A stretch of DNA of 64,000 nucleotides from Sulfuricystis thermophila (GCF_004323595.1 NZ_AP019373.1:2625593-2689592), one strand, 5' to 3'; positions 29,157 to 42,427 are shown, numbered from the stretch's first letter. Made by a program: numbers and translations. Notes: generated by a model from the letters alone, not told the origin.

Positions 29157-29591
29157 GTGAGGGATCGGGAATCGGAAACGGTAATGGCCTTCGATTTCGG
29201 CGCAAAACGCATTGGTGTCGCGATCGGCGAAACCCTGCTTTCGCACGCGCGGCCGCTGACGACGATCGACGCCGCAGCCAATGCGCAGCGCTTCGCCGCC
29301 ATCGACCGGTTGATCGATGAGTGGCGACCGGCGCGGCTCGTCGTCGGCCGGCCGGCCCACGCCGACCGCGAAGTTCCCCATGAATTCGCTGCGCGCTGCG
29401 AGCGCTTCGCGCGCCAGCTCGCCGGGCGCTACCGGCTGCCGGTCGAATTCGCCGACGAGCGTTACAGCTCCCTCGAAGCCGAAGCGCAGCACAGCGGCGA
29501 CAAACGTAAGGTGCGCCTCGATGCCGAAGCCGCCGCCATCATCCTGCAAGCCTGGTTCAATCAACATGCCGCAGATTCCTCCCGTCTCTGA
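29157..29591 (+). CDS. ruvX: Holliday junction resolvase-like protein RuvX (YqgF)
   Basis: RuvX/YqgF is an RNase H-fold protein needed for 16S rRNA 5'-end processing, with resolvase-like ancestry. The 144-residue product shows AFDFGAKRIGVAIGETLL with the catalytic Asp, LVVGRPAHADREVPHE, FADERYSSLEAE and the C-terminal KVRLDAEAAAIILQAWF. The GTG at 29157 gives the stated start; ATG at 29184 (MAFDFG) is an alternative, giving 135 residues. It overlaps the next gene, pyrR, by 26 bases. Confidence 0.92.
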   Translation: MRDRESETVMAFDFGAKRIGVAIGETLLSHARPLTTIDAAANAQRFAAIDRLIDEWRPARLVVGRPAHADREVPHEFAARCERFARQLAGRYRLPVEFADERYSSLEAEAQHSGDKRKVRLDAEAAAIILQAWFNQHAADSSRL

Positions 29592-30072
29592 ACTGATCGA
29601 CCGCCTCGCCGTGCAAATGCGGCCGGCCATCACACCTGCCTCCGTGCTGGTCGGCATCCATACCGGCGGGGCCTGGATCGCCGAGGCCCTGCATGCCATC
29701 CTCGGCCTGGCCACGCCGTTGGCGACCCTCGACGTTTCCTTCCACCGCGATGACCATCATCTCGGCAGCGGATTGCGGGCCGGCGGCCGCGCCTCGCACC
29801 TGCCCGAAAATGTCGAGGGGGCGCATCTCATCCTCGTCGATGACGTCCTCTATACCGGCCGCACGGTGCGCGCAGCCTTGAACGAGCTGTTCGATTACGG
29901 CCGGCCGGGGCGCGTCGATCTCGCCGTGCTCGTCGATCGCGGCGGCCGCGAGCTGCCGATCGCGCCCACCTGGTGTGCCCTCAAACTGCCCGAACCCCTG
30001 CCCGCAACCGAGAGCCTCGACCTCGAGCGCGATGCGGACGGGCAATTGCGCTTTTGCCTGGGGGAAAAATGA
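29566..30072 (+). CDS. pyrR: Bifunctional pyrimidine regulatory protein/uracil phosphoribosyltransferase PyrR
   Basis: A 168-residue type I phosphoribosyltransferase of the PyrR family. It can make UMP from uracil and PRPP. In Gram-positives it also controls pyr attenuation by binding RNA; here that role is uncertain. Motifs are [32 protein letters not shown] and the PRPP loop [18 protein letters not shown]. Its ATG lies inside ruvX and its stop overlaps pyrB (ATGA). The order pyrR-pyrB-pyrX is as in pseudomonads. Confidence 0.93.
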   Translation: MPQIPPVSELIDRLAVQMRPAITPASVLVGIHTGGAWIAEALHAILGLATPLATLDVSFHRDDHHLGSGLRAGGRASHLPENVEGAHLILVDDVLYTGRTVRAALNELFDYGRPGRVDLAVLVDRGGRELPIAPTWCALKLPEPLPATESLDLERDADGQLRFCLGEK

Positions 30073-31058
30073 CCAACGACAATCCGCAACTGAACGAACA
30101 CGGCGAGCTCATTCACCTGATCACCCTCGAAGGGCTGTCGCGCGCGATCCTGCTCGACATCCTCGACCGCGCCGAGCCCTTCACCACGGTGGCCGAGCGC
30201 GAGGTGAAGAAGGTGCCGCTGTTGCGAGGCAAAAGCGTCTTCAATCTGTTCTTCGAGAACTCGACGCGCACCCGCACCACCTTCGAGATCGCCGCCAAGC
30301 GCCTCTCCGCCGACGTGATCAACCTCAACATCAATACCTCGTCGGCAGCGAAAGGCGAAAGCCTGCTCGACACGGTCGACAATCTCGCCGCGATGCAGGC
30401 CGACATGTTCGTCGTCCGCCACGCCTCCTCCGGTGCCCCCTACCTGATCGCGCGTCACCTCGCCGCGACGGGGCGTAACCACATCCATGTCGTGAATGCC
30501 GGCGACGGCCGCCATGCGCACCCGACCCAGGGCCTGCTCGACATGTACACGATCCGCCACTACAAGAAGGATTTCACGAAACTGTCTGTCGCCGTGGTCG
30601 GCGACATCCTGCATTCTCGGGTAGCGAGAAGTCAGCTCCATGCGCTCACCACGCTCGGCGTGCCGGACATCCGCCTGGTCGGACCGAAGACCCTGCTGCC
30701 CACCGCGGCGGCGCAGATGATTCCCCATGCACCGCTTTCCGTCCACCACGACCTCGCCAGCGGCCTGCGCGGCGTCGATGTGGTGATGATGCTGCGGCTG
30801 CAAAACGAGCGCATGCAGGGCGCGCTCCTGCCCTCCCCGCAGGAATACTTCAAATCCTGGGGGCTGACGCCGGAGAAACTGGCGTTGGCCAAACCCGACG
30901 CGATCGTCATGCACCCGGGGCCGATGAACCGCGGCATCGAGATCGATTCGGCCGTCGCCGACGGCAAGCAGGCGGTGATCCTGCCGCAGGTGACCTTCGG
31001 CATCGCCGTGCGCATGGCGGTGATGAGCATGCTGGCGGGGGGAGGTGCTGCACAATGA
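30069..31058 (+). CDS. pyrB: Aspartate carbamoyltransferase catalytic subunit
   Basis: PyrB condenses carbamoyl phosphate and aspartate, the first committed step of pyrimidine synthesis. The 329-residue product has the carbamoyl-phosphate site [13 protein letters not shown], the catalytic-loop region [31 protein letters not shown] and the aspartate-domain segment [13 protein letters not shown]. The 4-base overlaps with pyrR and pyrX imply coupled translation. It probably forms a complex with the next product, since no PyrI is present and PyrX is inactive-looking. Confidence 0.97.
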   Translation: MTNDNPQLNEHGELIHLITLEGLSRAILLDILDRAEPFTTVAEREVKKVPLLRGKSVFNLFFENSTRTRTTFEIAAKRLSADVINLNINTSSAAKGESLLDTVDNLAAMQADMFVVRHASSGAPYLIARHLAATGRNHIHVVNAGDGRHAHPTQGLLDMYTIRHYKKDFTKLSVAVVGDILHSRVARSQLHALTTLGVPDIRLVGPKTLLPTAAAQMIPHAPLSVHHDLASGLRGVDVVMMLRLQNERMQGALLPSPQEYFKSWGLTPEKLALAKPDAIVMHPGPMNRGIEIDSAVADGKQAVILPQVTFGIAVRMAVMSMLAGGGAAQ

Positions 31059-32353
31059 AGATCGAAATCAAAAACGGCCGCGTCATCGATCCGGCGAGCG
31101 GCTTCGATCAGCCCGCCAGCGTGTTCATCGCCGCCAGCAAGATCGTCGGCGTGGGTGAGACGGCACCGCGCGGCTTTTCCGCCGAAGCGGTGCTCGACGC
31201 GACCGGCTGCGTGGTCTGTCCGGGGCTGATCGACCTCTCGGCGCGCTTGCGCGAACCGGGCTTCGAATACAAAGCGACACTCGAATCGGAGATGGCGGCC
31301 GCGGCGGCAGGTGGCATCACGCGGCTGGTCTGTCCGCCCGACACCGACCCGCCGCTCGACGAGCCGGGCCTGGTCGAGATGCTCAAATATCGCGCGCGTC
31401 AGCCGGGCTTCGCGCAGGTGCACCCGGTCGGCGCGCTGACCGTCGGCTTGGCCGGCCAGCGCCTCACCGAAATGGCCGAGCTCGCCGAGGCGGGTTGCGT
31501 CGCTTTCGGCCAGGCTAACATTTCCATCGTGGATACCCAGGTGCTGATGCGCGCGATGCAATATGCCGCGACCTTCGATTTCCCGGTCTGGCTGCAGGCG
31601 CAGGATGCGCATCTGACCAAGGGTGGCGTCGCCCACGATGGTGCGGTCGCCGCCCGCCTCGGTCTGCCGGGCATTCCGGTGGCGGCGGAGACCGTTGCGC
31701 TCTCGACGATCCTACAGCTGGCGCGCGCGACCGGCGCGCGCCTCCACGTGCGACGTGTCTCATCGGCCGCCGCGCTGGAAATGATCCGCGCCGCGCGCGC
31801 CGGCGGTCTGCCCGTGACCTGCGACGTGACCATCAACCACCTGCATCTCTGCGATGAGGACATCGGCTATTTCGACCCGATGGCGCGCCTCGATCCCCCA
31901 TTGAGAAGCGCCGCCGACCGCGACGCGCTCGCGGCGGGGCTCGCCGATGGCAGCATCGATGTGCTGGTCTCCGATCACACGCCGGTCGATGACGATGCCA
32001 AACAGCTTCCGTTCGATCAGGCGGAAGCCGGCGCCACCGGACTCGAGCTGCTGCTGCCCTTGACGCTGAAATGGGCCGAGGCGCAGGGCATCGGGCTCGT
32101 CAAGGCGCTGGCCAAAATCACCTCCGAGCCGGCACGCATCCTCGGTCTGACCAAGGGCTGTGGTTCCCTCGTTCCCGGCGCGGTGGCCGATCTGTGCATC
32201 TTCGATCCGCACGCCGAATTCACCGTCACGCGCGAACGCCTGAAGAGCCAGGGCAAGAACACGCCCTTCCTCGGCCGCACTCTGCGCGGCGAGGTGCGCT
32301 ACACGCTGACGGCCGGGCATCTGGCCTATTCCACTGACGGACTGTTGCGATGA
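31055..32353 (+). CDS. pyrX: Dihydroorotase-like protein PyrX (probably catalytically inactive)
   Basis: A 432-residue dihydroorotase homologue. The zinc-binding HxH motif of active enzymes (DxHxHxRxPG) reads [10 protein letters not shown] here, and [14 protein letters not shown] replaces the HICHVS-type segment, so the usual ligands are missing. In Pseudomonas such a PyrC-prime protein is needed structurally by PyrB, and I infer the same role. The segment [12 protein letters not shown] and the C-terminal [14 protein letters not shown]-like region ([15 protein letters not shown]) remain recognisable. An active PyrC must be encoded elsewhere. Confidence 0.88.
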   Translation: MKIEIKNGRVIDPASGFDQPASVFIAASKIVGVGETAPRGFSAEAVLDATGCVVCPGLIDLSARLREPGFEYKATLESEMAAAAAGGITRLVCPPDTDPPLDEPGLVEMLKYRARQPGFAQVHPVGALTVGLAGQRLTEMAELAEAGCVAFGQANISIVDTQVLMRAMQYAATFDFPVWLQAQDAHLTKGGVAHDGAVAARLGLPGIPVAAETVALSTILQLARATGARLHVRRVSSAAALEMIRAARAGGLPVTCDVTINHLHLCDEDIGYFDPMARLDPPLRSAADRDALAAGLADGSIDVLVSDHTPVDDDAKQLPFDQAEAGATGLELLLPLTLKWAEAQGIGLVKALAKITSEPARILGLTKGCGSLVPGAVADLCIFDPHAEFTVTRERLKSQGKNTPFLGRTLRGEVRYTLTAGHLAYSTDGLLR

Positions 32354-32682
32354 TCGTCACCTTCAAGTCGCAGGCCAGCGCCGATGTGATCTATTTCGGC
32401 GATGTCGCCAAACGCCTGATGGAATTGATGGGCAAGGAGGCCACCGACCAGGGCATCATCACCGTCGAGCAGCTGCCGGAGGCGATCGCGCGGCTGAAGG
32501 CCGCGATCGCCGCAGATCGGGAAGCGCACCTCCAACTCGTCCAGGCCGACGAGCCGGGCAGCGAGACGCAACCGGGCGGCGGCGAGCGGCCGCGCGTCTC
32601 GCTCACCCAACGCGCGCTGCCGCTCCTGGCGATGCTCGAAGAATCCCTCGCGGCGGGGAAACCCGTCGTCTGGGGGATTTGA
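32350..32682 (+). CDS. DUF1840 domain-containing protein
   Basis: A 110-residue soluble protein of the DUF1840 family, mostly betaproteobacterial. It opens [20 protein letters not shown] and ends LAMLEESLAAGKPVVWGI, both typical. Function is unknown. Its ATG overlaps the pyrX stop (ATGA), so it is the last gene of the yqgE-to-DUF1840 run. Its stop abuts the stop of the convergent gene at 32683 with no gap. Confidence 0.86.
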   Translation: MIVTFKSQASADVIYFGDVAKRLMELMGKEATDQGIITVEQLPEAIARLKAAIAADREAHLQLVQADEPGSETQPGGGERPRVSLTQRALPLLAMLEESLAAGKPVVWGI

Positions 32683-33150
32683 TCAGTGCGTCTTTTCGTC
32701 GTTGTCCCGGCCGATGAAATTGACCGGAAACACCACCTGCTCCTCGGCGTGCCGCATCGGCATGCTCTCGTAGTCGGGCATCTGCGCCTGGATGCCGCTG
32801 GCCTGCACCAGCTTCTGTAGCAGGATCTGCACCTGCTCGTCGTACCAGTGGCTGTCGATGCGCGTCGGCAGGAAACGCAGTTCCCTCACGCTGTCCGGCA
32901 CTTCCTCCGGGGCGAGGATTTCGAACGCGGCATAGGCGTTCGAGAAAAACGGGCCGGCGATGAATCTGAGCTGCCAGTCGCCTTCGCCGTCATATTCGAT
33001 GATGAAGATACGCACGCCTTCGGCGGTCTGCTCTTCGTCGTCGGTCACTTCGCCGAATACCGGCATCGCGCAGAAGGCGGCCTGGCGCTTCTGCATCACA
33101 TAGGCCACCGCTTCCTTGAAGGAGAGGCGGCCGTCGTTTTCTTCAGTCAT
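32683..33150 (-). CDS. Hypothetical cytoplasmic protein
   Basis: I do not recognise this 155-residue acidic protein. It has no signal peptide or membrane segment. It opens MTEENDGRLSFKEAVAYVMQ. VRIFIIEYDGEGDWQLRFIA and the acidic middle suggest a soluble alpha/beta domain. The start at 33150 is chosen because the longer in-frame extension falls in the metH-proximal gap and has no clear function. It lies just downstream of metH on the same strand (22-base gap), so it could be co-transcribed with it. Confidence 0.6.
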   Translation of the reverse strand: MTEENDGRLSFKEAVAYVMQKRQAAFCAMPVFGEVTDDEEQTAEGVRIFIIEYDGEGDWQLRFIAGPFFSNAYAAFEILAPEEVPDSVRELRFLPTRIDSHWYDEQVQILLQKLVQASGIQAQMPDYESMPMRHAEEQVVFPVNFIGRDNDEKTH

Positions 33151-33172
33151 GGGAATGTCTCCAAAGTCGGGG

Positions 33173-36913
<3,741 letters not shown>

Positions 36914-37038
36914 GGGGAAGTGTTATGGAAGTATTTGAATTGCATTCGATTTTAGCACGGCAGGCGGTCGCCCCTCAGACATATGATTGATTTATGGATG
37001 AATCAGTTATATTGTTCCCAATTGGAAAGGAGCACGAC

Positions 37039-37431
37039 ATGGAACATCTCACCCCCAAGGAAGCCGCCCAGTTTCTGGAAGACAACCCGAAGGCATTGTT
37101 CATCGACTGCCGCAGCGAGATGGAATATCTCTTCGTCGGCCATCCGGCAGGTGCCTTGCATGTGGCCTGGAACGACGGGCCGGACTGGGAAATCAACCCG
37201 CACTTCGTCGGCGAGGTGAAAAAACTCGCCGGCCACGTCCATGACCGTCCGGTGGTGCTGATCTGCCGCTCCGGCAACCGCTCGGTCGATGCCGGCAACG
37301 CGCTCGAGGCGGCCGGCTTCACCCGCGTCTATAACGTGCTGCACGGCTTCGAAGGCGAACTCGACGACCACCACCACCGCGGCACGCTGAATGGTTGGCG
37401 GTTCGAGGGCCTCCCTTGGGAGCAGTGCTGA
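37039..37431 (+). CDS. Rhodanese-like sulfurtransferase domain protein
   Basis: A 130-residue single-domain rhodanese that could carry persulfide sulfur on its catalytic cysteine. The active-site loop is LICRSGNRSVDAG, and DCRSEMEYLFVGHPAGALHV is the substrate-side signature. The start at 37039 follows AAGGAG with 7-base spacing; a longer start at 36994 is possible but less well placed. It diverges from metH, and an imperfect inverted repeat (TGATT, then AATCA) and a TATATT hexamer lie in the 125-bp gap. A pathway partner is not evident. Confidence 0.86.
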   Translation: MEHLTPKEAAQFLEDNPKALFIDCRSEMEYLFVGHPAGALHVAWNDGPDWEINPHFVGEVKKLAGHVHDRPVVLICRSGNRSVDAGNALEAAGFTRVYNVLHGFEGELDDHHHRGTLNGWRFEGLPWEQC

Positions 37432-37493
37432 GGAAGCACTGAAGAAGTCAGCTGCGCGAGGAAGGCCTCATTGCGCGGTAACATCGCGCGCTG

Positions 37494-38033
37494 ATGAATA
37501 TCCCTCGCCTATCCTCCCTGCGGGCCGTGCTCGCCGATCCGAAACGCTGGCGCCGCTGGGCGCTCGAAGCGCTGATCGTGATCGGTATCGTCGCCGCGAT
37601 CACGACCTGGCAGAACAGCGGCCTCGCCAGCGGCGTCGCGCCCCCGCTGGCCGGCACGCGCACCGACGGCAGCACGGTGAAACTCGGCGCTGGCGACACG
37701 GCACGGCTGGTGGTGTTCTGGGCCACCTGGTGCAAGGTCTGCAAGGCCAATGCCGGCAATATCGAGGCCGTGGCCCGCGATTGGCCGGTGATCACGGTGG
37801 CGATGCAGTCGGGCGAACGCGAGGAGGTTGCCGAATTCCTCGACGAACGCGGGTGGCAAGTTCCTGCCATTGCCGACGACGACAGCAACATCGCCGATGC
37901 CTGGGGGGTGCGCGCGGTGCCGGCCCATTTCGTCGTCGATCCCGCGGGCAACATCCGCTTCCGCGTCCTTGGCTACACGACCTCTTGGGGATTGCGTGCG
38001 CGGCTGTGGTGGGCCAATACCTTCCCCCTCTGA
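37494..38033 (+). CDS. TlpA-like thioredoxin-fold protein
   Basis: A 179-residue membrane-anchored periplasmic thiol-disulfide protein. The N-terminus is a signal anchor (RWALEALIVIGIVAAITTW). The thioredoxin domain has the redox motif WATWCKVCKA and the cis-Pro segment VRAVPAHFVVD. It is related to TlpA/ResA and the Suppressor for copper sensitivity family; a reductant role is inferred from the CxxC type. A 22/25 match to repeat A lies at 37680-37704 without an obvious length change. It precedes the MFS gene by 10 bases. Confidence 0.85.
   Translation: MNIPRLSSLRAVLADPKRWRRWALEALIVIGIVAAITTWQNSGLASGVAPPLAGTRTDGSTVKLGAGDTARLVVFWATWCKVCKANAGNIEAVARDWPVITVAMQSGEREEVAEFLDERGWQVPAIADDDSNIADAWGVRAVPAHFVVDPAGNIRFRVLGYTTSWGLRARLWWANTFPL
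37680..37704. repeat. Possible repeat A copy (22/25) inside the TlpA-like gene
   Basis: AAACTCGGCGCTGGCGACAC followed by GGCAC differs from the consensus at three positions and encodes KLGAGDTA. The protein aligns without an insertion at this place, so it may be a chance match rather than a true copy. Confidence 0.4.
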
Positions 38034-38043
38034 TGCTCGCCAG

Positions 38044-39315
38044 ATGAATCCACCCCCGTTGCGCCTGGCCTGGACGGTCTGGGGGCTCGGCGCCCTCTTT
38101 TATCTCTTCGCCTTCTACCAGCGTGTCGCGCCGGCGGTGATGACCGATCAACTGATGGCGGAATTCGCCATCGGCGGCGCGGCGCTCGGCAACCTCTCGG
38201 CCTTTTACTTTTACGCCTACGTGGCGATGCAGATTCCCACCGGCGTGCTGGCCGACCGCTTCGGGCCGCGCCGCGTGCTGGCGGTCGGCAGCGGCATCGC
38301 CGCTTTCGGCAGCCTGCTGTTCGCATTGGCGCCGAGCTTCGGCTGGGCGGCCTTCGGCCGCCTGTTGGTCGGTGCCTCGGTCGCGGTCGCCTTCGTCTCG
38401 ACGCTGAAGCTCGCGAGCCACTGGTTTCCGCCACAGAAGTACGCGCTCGCTTCAGGCATGGCGCTGTTCTTCGGCGTGGCCGGTGGCATCATGGCGGGGG
38501 TGCCGCTGCGGCTGTTGGTGGAAAACTTCGACTGGCGCCCGGTGATGGCCAGTGCAGGCGTCTTCGCCGCGCTGTTGTGTGTGGCAATCTGGCTCACTGT
38601 GCGCGACGACCCCAGCGAGCATGGGTATACGAGTCACCATCCAGGTGACGCGGCCCATCACGCGCCGCTGCCGGCGCTCGCCAGCCTCGCCGCGGTGGCG
38701 CGCTACCGTGACGTGTGGCTGCTGATGCTGGCGCCGATCGGCTTCTCCGGGGCGGTGCTGACCTTCGGCGGCCTCTGGGGCGTGCCCTGGCTCAAGCAAG
38801 TGCATGGCCTCGACCCCAAGGCCGCGGCGGCGGTGACCTCGACGCTGCTGGCTGCTTGGGCGCTCGGCGGTCCGCTGCTCGGCAACTGGTCAGAAAAGCT
38901 CGGCCGCCGCAAGCCGCTCTACCTGGGGAGCGGCGCCGTCGCCCTCGCCGGCTGGGCGCTGGTGATCTTCCTGCCGCTGCCGCTGTGGCTGCTGGTGCCG
39001 CTGCTCGTCACCATCGGCTTCGCCTCGGGCAACATCATCATCGGCTTTGCCTGGGCGAAGGAATCGGTCCCGCTGCGTTTGATGGGCACGACTTCCGGCG
39101 TTGTGAACATGGGGCCACTGCTCGGCGGCGTCATCTTGCAGCCGGGGGTCGGCTGGCTGCTCGACAGACACTGGAACGGCGCCTTGTCCGACGGTGTCCG
39201 CCTCTATGACGCGGCGGCGTGGCAGACCGGTTTCGGGCTGATGTTCGCCGCCGTGGCGCTCGCGCTCGCCGTCGTGCCCTTCGCGCGCGAGACGCATTGC
39301 CGGCAGGCCGGCTGA
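38044..39315 (+). CDS. MFS transporter
   Basis: A 423-residue permease with 12 predicted membrane helices, of the MFS family. The cytoplasmic loop between helices 2 and 3 reads DRFGPRRVLAVG, and the equivalent loop in the second half is EKLGRRKPLYLG. Opening MNPPPLRLAWTVWGLGALFY and the central charged loop GYTSHHPGDAAHHAP are visible. Substrate is unknown. It follows the TlpA-like gene by 10 bases and is convergent with comM; repeat A fills the gap. Confidence 0.85.
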   Translation: MNPPPLRLAWTVWGLGALFYLFAFYQRVAPAVMTDQLMAEFAIGGAALGNLSAFYFYAYVAMQIPTGVLADRFGPRRVLAVGSGIAAFGSLLFALAPSFGWAAFGRLLVGASVAVAFVSTLKLASHWFPPQKYALASGMALFFGVAGGIMAGVPLRLLVENFDWRPVMASAGVFAALLCVAIWLTVRDDPSEHGYTSHHPGDAAHHAPLPALASLAAVARYRDVWLLMLAPIGFSGAVLTFGGLWGVPWLKQVHGLDPKAAAAVTSTLLAAWALGGPLLGNWSEKLGRRKPLYLGSGAVALAGWALVIFLPLPLWLLVPLLVTIGFASGNIIIGFAWAKESVPLRLMGTTSGVVNMGPLLGGVILQPGVGWLLDRHWNGALSDGVRLYDAAAWQTGFGLMFAAVALALAVVPFARETHCRQAG

Positions 39316-39340
39316 GTGCCGTCCCGCCAGCGCCGACTTT
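39316..39340. repeat. Repeat A copy filling the gap between two convergent genes
   Basis: A perfect 25/25 inverted copy. It starts directly after the MFS stop codon (39313-39315) and its last base is the first plus-strand base of the comM stop complement. It is thus the whole intergenic region between two converging genes. Confidence 0.93.
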
Positions 39341-40827
39341 CAGCTGCCCAGTCCGCGCCGGTACTGGATCGCCTCGGCGACGTGCGGGCCGCGGACGATC
39401 TCATCAGCAGCCAGGTCGGCGATGCTGCGCGCCACTTTCAAAATGCGGTGGTAGGCGCGCGCCGAGAGGTCGAGCCGCGCCATCGCCTGCTTGAGCAGCG
39501 CCGCGCCGGCGCAGTCCGGCAGGCAATGACGATCGATCTCGTCGGGCGAAAGGAGCGCATTGGGCTTGCCCTGCCGCGCGAGCTGCCGCTCGCGCGCGGC
39601 GACGACGCGCTTCTGGACGACGGCCGAAGATTCGCCGCCGCCGCGCGTGGCGAGTTCCGCCTCGGTCACCGCCGGCACCTCGATCATCAGGTCGATGCGG
39701 TCGAGCAGCGGGCCGGAGAGTTTGCCCCGGTAGCGGGCGATTTGTTCCGGCGTGCAGCGGCAGCGCTCGCTACCCAAATAGCCGCAGGGGCACGGGTTCA
39801 TCGCCGCGACGAGCTGGAAGCGCGCCGGAAATTCCGCCCGCCGCGCAGCGCGCGAGACGCGGATGTGGCCGGTCTCCAGCGGCTCACGCAAAGCTTCGAG
39901 CACCCGGCGCTCGAACTCGGGCAGTTCGTCGAGGAACAGCACGCCGTGATGGGCGAGCGAGATTTCGCCGGGCCGAGGTGTCGCGCCGCCGCCCACCAGT
40001 GCCGGCGCGGAGGCCGAGTGATGCGGCGCCTGAAACGGCCGCTGGCCCCAGCGCGAGACGTCGAAGCCCCCGGCGAGCGAATGCACGGCGGCGCTCTCCA
40101 GCGCCTCGGCTTCCGTCATCGGCGGCAGGATGGAAGGCAGGCGGGCCGCGAGCATGGATTTCCCTGAACCCGGCGGGCCGGACATCAATAGGCTATGCCC
40201 GCCGGCGGCCGCGACTTCGAGCGCCCGCTTGGCCGGCAGCTGGCCTTTCACTTCGGCGAGATCGGGTGCGAAACTCGGCGCTGGCGGGACGGCACTCTGG
40301 TGAAAAGTCAGCCGGGCGGTACCCGTCAGATGCGCGCAGACTTCGAGCAGTGTGCGCGCCGGGAGGATCGTCGCCGTCTTGACGAGCGATGCTTCGTCGG
40401 CGCTGGCCGCAGGCAGCACGAAGGCTCGACCGGTCCCCTTGGCGGCCAGGCACATCGCCAGCGTGCCGCGCACCGGCCGCAGCTCGCCGGAAAGCGACAG
40501 CTCGCCGGCGAATTCGTGTTCTTCGAGCGATTGCGGCGCGAGCTGGTTGGATGCGATGAGGATGCCCAGCGCGATGGGCAGGTCGAAGCGGCCGGATTCC
40601 TTCGGCAGATCGGCCGGCGCGAGATTGACCGTGATGCGTTTGGCGGGGAACTCGAAGCCGCTGTTCTGGATCGCCGCGCGCACGCGATCGCGTGCCTCCT
40701 TGACTTCCATCTCGGGGAGCCCGACCAGCGTGAAGGAGGGCAGGCCGTTGGCCAGATGCACCTCGACGGCGACCTCGGGCGCGGCCAGACCCGCCAGTGC
40801 GCGGCTTTTCAGAACCGCAAGACTCAT
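39340..40827 (-). CDS. comM: YifB/ComM family Mg-chelatase-like ATPase
   Basis: ComM is a hexameric helicase that promotes branch migration during natural transformation; YifB homologues are widespread also in non-transformable species. The 495-residue product starts MSLAVLKSRALAGLAAPEVA. It has an N-terminal Lon-like domain, Walker A SGPPGSGKSML, Walker B VLFLDELPEF, and the zinc-like CPCGYLGSERCRC. A repeat A copy (40271-40295) is read in frame as SAVPPAPSF just before the ATPase domain. It overlaps ubiK by 4 bases (ATGA). Confidence 0.93.
   Translation of the reverse strand: MSLAVLKSRALAGLAAPEVAVEVHLANGLPSFTLVGLPEMEVKEARDRVRAAIQNSGFEFPAKRITVNLAPADLPKESGRFDLPIALGILIASNQLAPQSLEEHEFAGELSLSGELRPVRGTLAMCLAAKGTGRAFVLPAASADEASLVKTATILPARTLLEVCAHLTGTARLTFHQSAVPPAPSFAPDLAEVKGQLPAKRALEVAAAGGHSLLMSGPPGSGKSMLAARLPSILPPMTEAEALESAAVHSLAGGFDVSRWGQRPFQAPHHSASAPALVGGGATPRPGEISLAHHGVLFLDELPEFERRVLEALREPLETGHIRVSRAARRAEFPARFQLVAAMNPCPCGYLGSERCRCTPEQIARYRGKLSGPLLDRIDLMIEVPAVTEAELATRGGGESSAVVQKRVVAARERQLARQGKPNALLSPDEIDRHCLPDCAGAALLKQAMARLDLSARAYHRILKVARSIADLAADEIVRGPHVAEAIQYRRGLGS
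40271..40295. repeat. Repeat A copy (24/25) inside comM
   Basis: AAACTCGGCGCTGGCGGGAC followed by GGCAC, one base from consensus. Translated on the comM strand as AVPPAPSF in the linker between the N-terminal domain and the AAA+ ATPase domain. Confidence 0.88.
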
Positions 40828-41066
40828 CCGGCCTTGCGCTGGCTTTCGAGTTCGGCGAGTCGTGCTTCGAGCTGCGCCAGCCGCGCCTGCGCCCGAGCGA
40901 GCAGTTCCTTCTGGATTTCGAAATCCTCGCGCGTGACGAGATCGAGCTTGGCGAACTGCGCCGTCAGGAGGGCGCGCAGGTTCTTTTCGATGTCGGCAGC
41001 CGGCGTCTTGGCGATGAGCGCAGAAATTTTGCCACTGATGTCTTCGAGAAATTTTGGGTCGAGCAT
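40824..41066 (-). CDS. ubiK: Ubiquinone biosynthesis accessory factor UbiK
   Basis: UbiK (YqiC, BMFP domain) is a small coiled-coil protein that helps the ubiquinone-synthesis complex with UbiJ. The 80-residue product opens MLDPKFLEDISGKISALIAK, and the C-terminal half is an amphipathic coiled coil (ARAQARLAQLEARLAELESQ). The length matches the family. The ATGA overlap couples it to comM. The promoter-side gap (41067-41286) also holds the nitrogen-regulation sites of the divergent operon. Confidence 0.9.
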   Translation of the reverse strand: MLDPKFLEDISGKISALIAKTPAADIEKNLRALLTAQFAKLDLVTREDFEIQKELLARAQARLAQLEARLAELESQRKAG

Positions 41067-41101
41067 GATGGCGGTCTATCGATCGATGACGCTTCGAGTG
41101 T

Positions 41102-41118
41102 AGCACCGGCACGGTGCA
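41102..41118. promoter_or_regulatory. NtrC (NRI) binding site 1
   Basis: AGCACC-GGCAC-GGTGCA matches the NtrC consensus TGCACC-N5-GGTGCA at 11 of 12 fixed positions. Its centre (41110) is 32 bp, about three helical turns, from the second site. The distance to the predicted sigma-54 start (about 41252) is about -142. Confidence 0.82.
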
Positions 41119-41133
41119 ACGGCAGGAACAGCC

Positions 41134-41150
41134 TGCGCCAAGTTTGTGCA
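41134..41150. promoter_or_regulatory. NtrC (NRI) binding site 2
   Basis: TGCGCC-AAGTT-TGTGCA matches the NtrC consensus at 10 of 12 fixed positions. Its centre (41142) lies at about -110 from the predicted start. Two sites at about -110 and -142 are as at E. coli glnAp2. Confidence 0.75.
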
Positions 41151-41225
41151 AGACGGACGGCAACACCGGCGGCAGGCCTACCATGTTACAGCGTAACTAA
41201 CTGATTCCGCTGGTTTTTTCCACGC

Positions 41226-41241
41226 TGGCACGGGAAGTGCA
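41226..41241 (+). promoter_or_regulatory. Sigma-54 (RpoN) promoter of the porin-glnK-amtB operon
   Basis: TGGCACGGGAAGTGCA fits the -24/-12 consensus TGGCACG-N4-TTGCA. The invariant GG (41227-41228) and GC (41239-41240) have the correct 12-base offset. The start is predicted near 41252, 35 bases before the porin ATG at 41287. Confidence 0.88.
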
Positions 41242-41286
41242 GTAAGCCCCTGCAAACTTTCCCTTCACCTGTCATTGGAGACCACG

Positions 41287-42416
<1,130 letters not shown>

Positions 42417-42427
42417 GGAGATTCCAA

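Noticed and set aside
36936-36948. TGAA-N5-TTCG, a near match to a MetR box, upstream of metH
   Set aside because: One half-site base is wrong, and its position relative to a -10-like TAAAAT does not fit activation, so support is too weak.
36986-37013. Inverted repeat TGATT/AATCA and a TATATT hexamer before the rhodanese gene as a sulfur-responsive operator
   Set aside because: The half-sites are only 5 bp and there is no regulator gene nearby.
36914-37038. A B12 riboswitch between metH and the rhodanese gene
   Set aside because: The gap is only 125 bp and no B12-box or expected stem pattern is visible.
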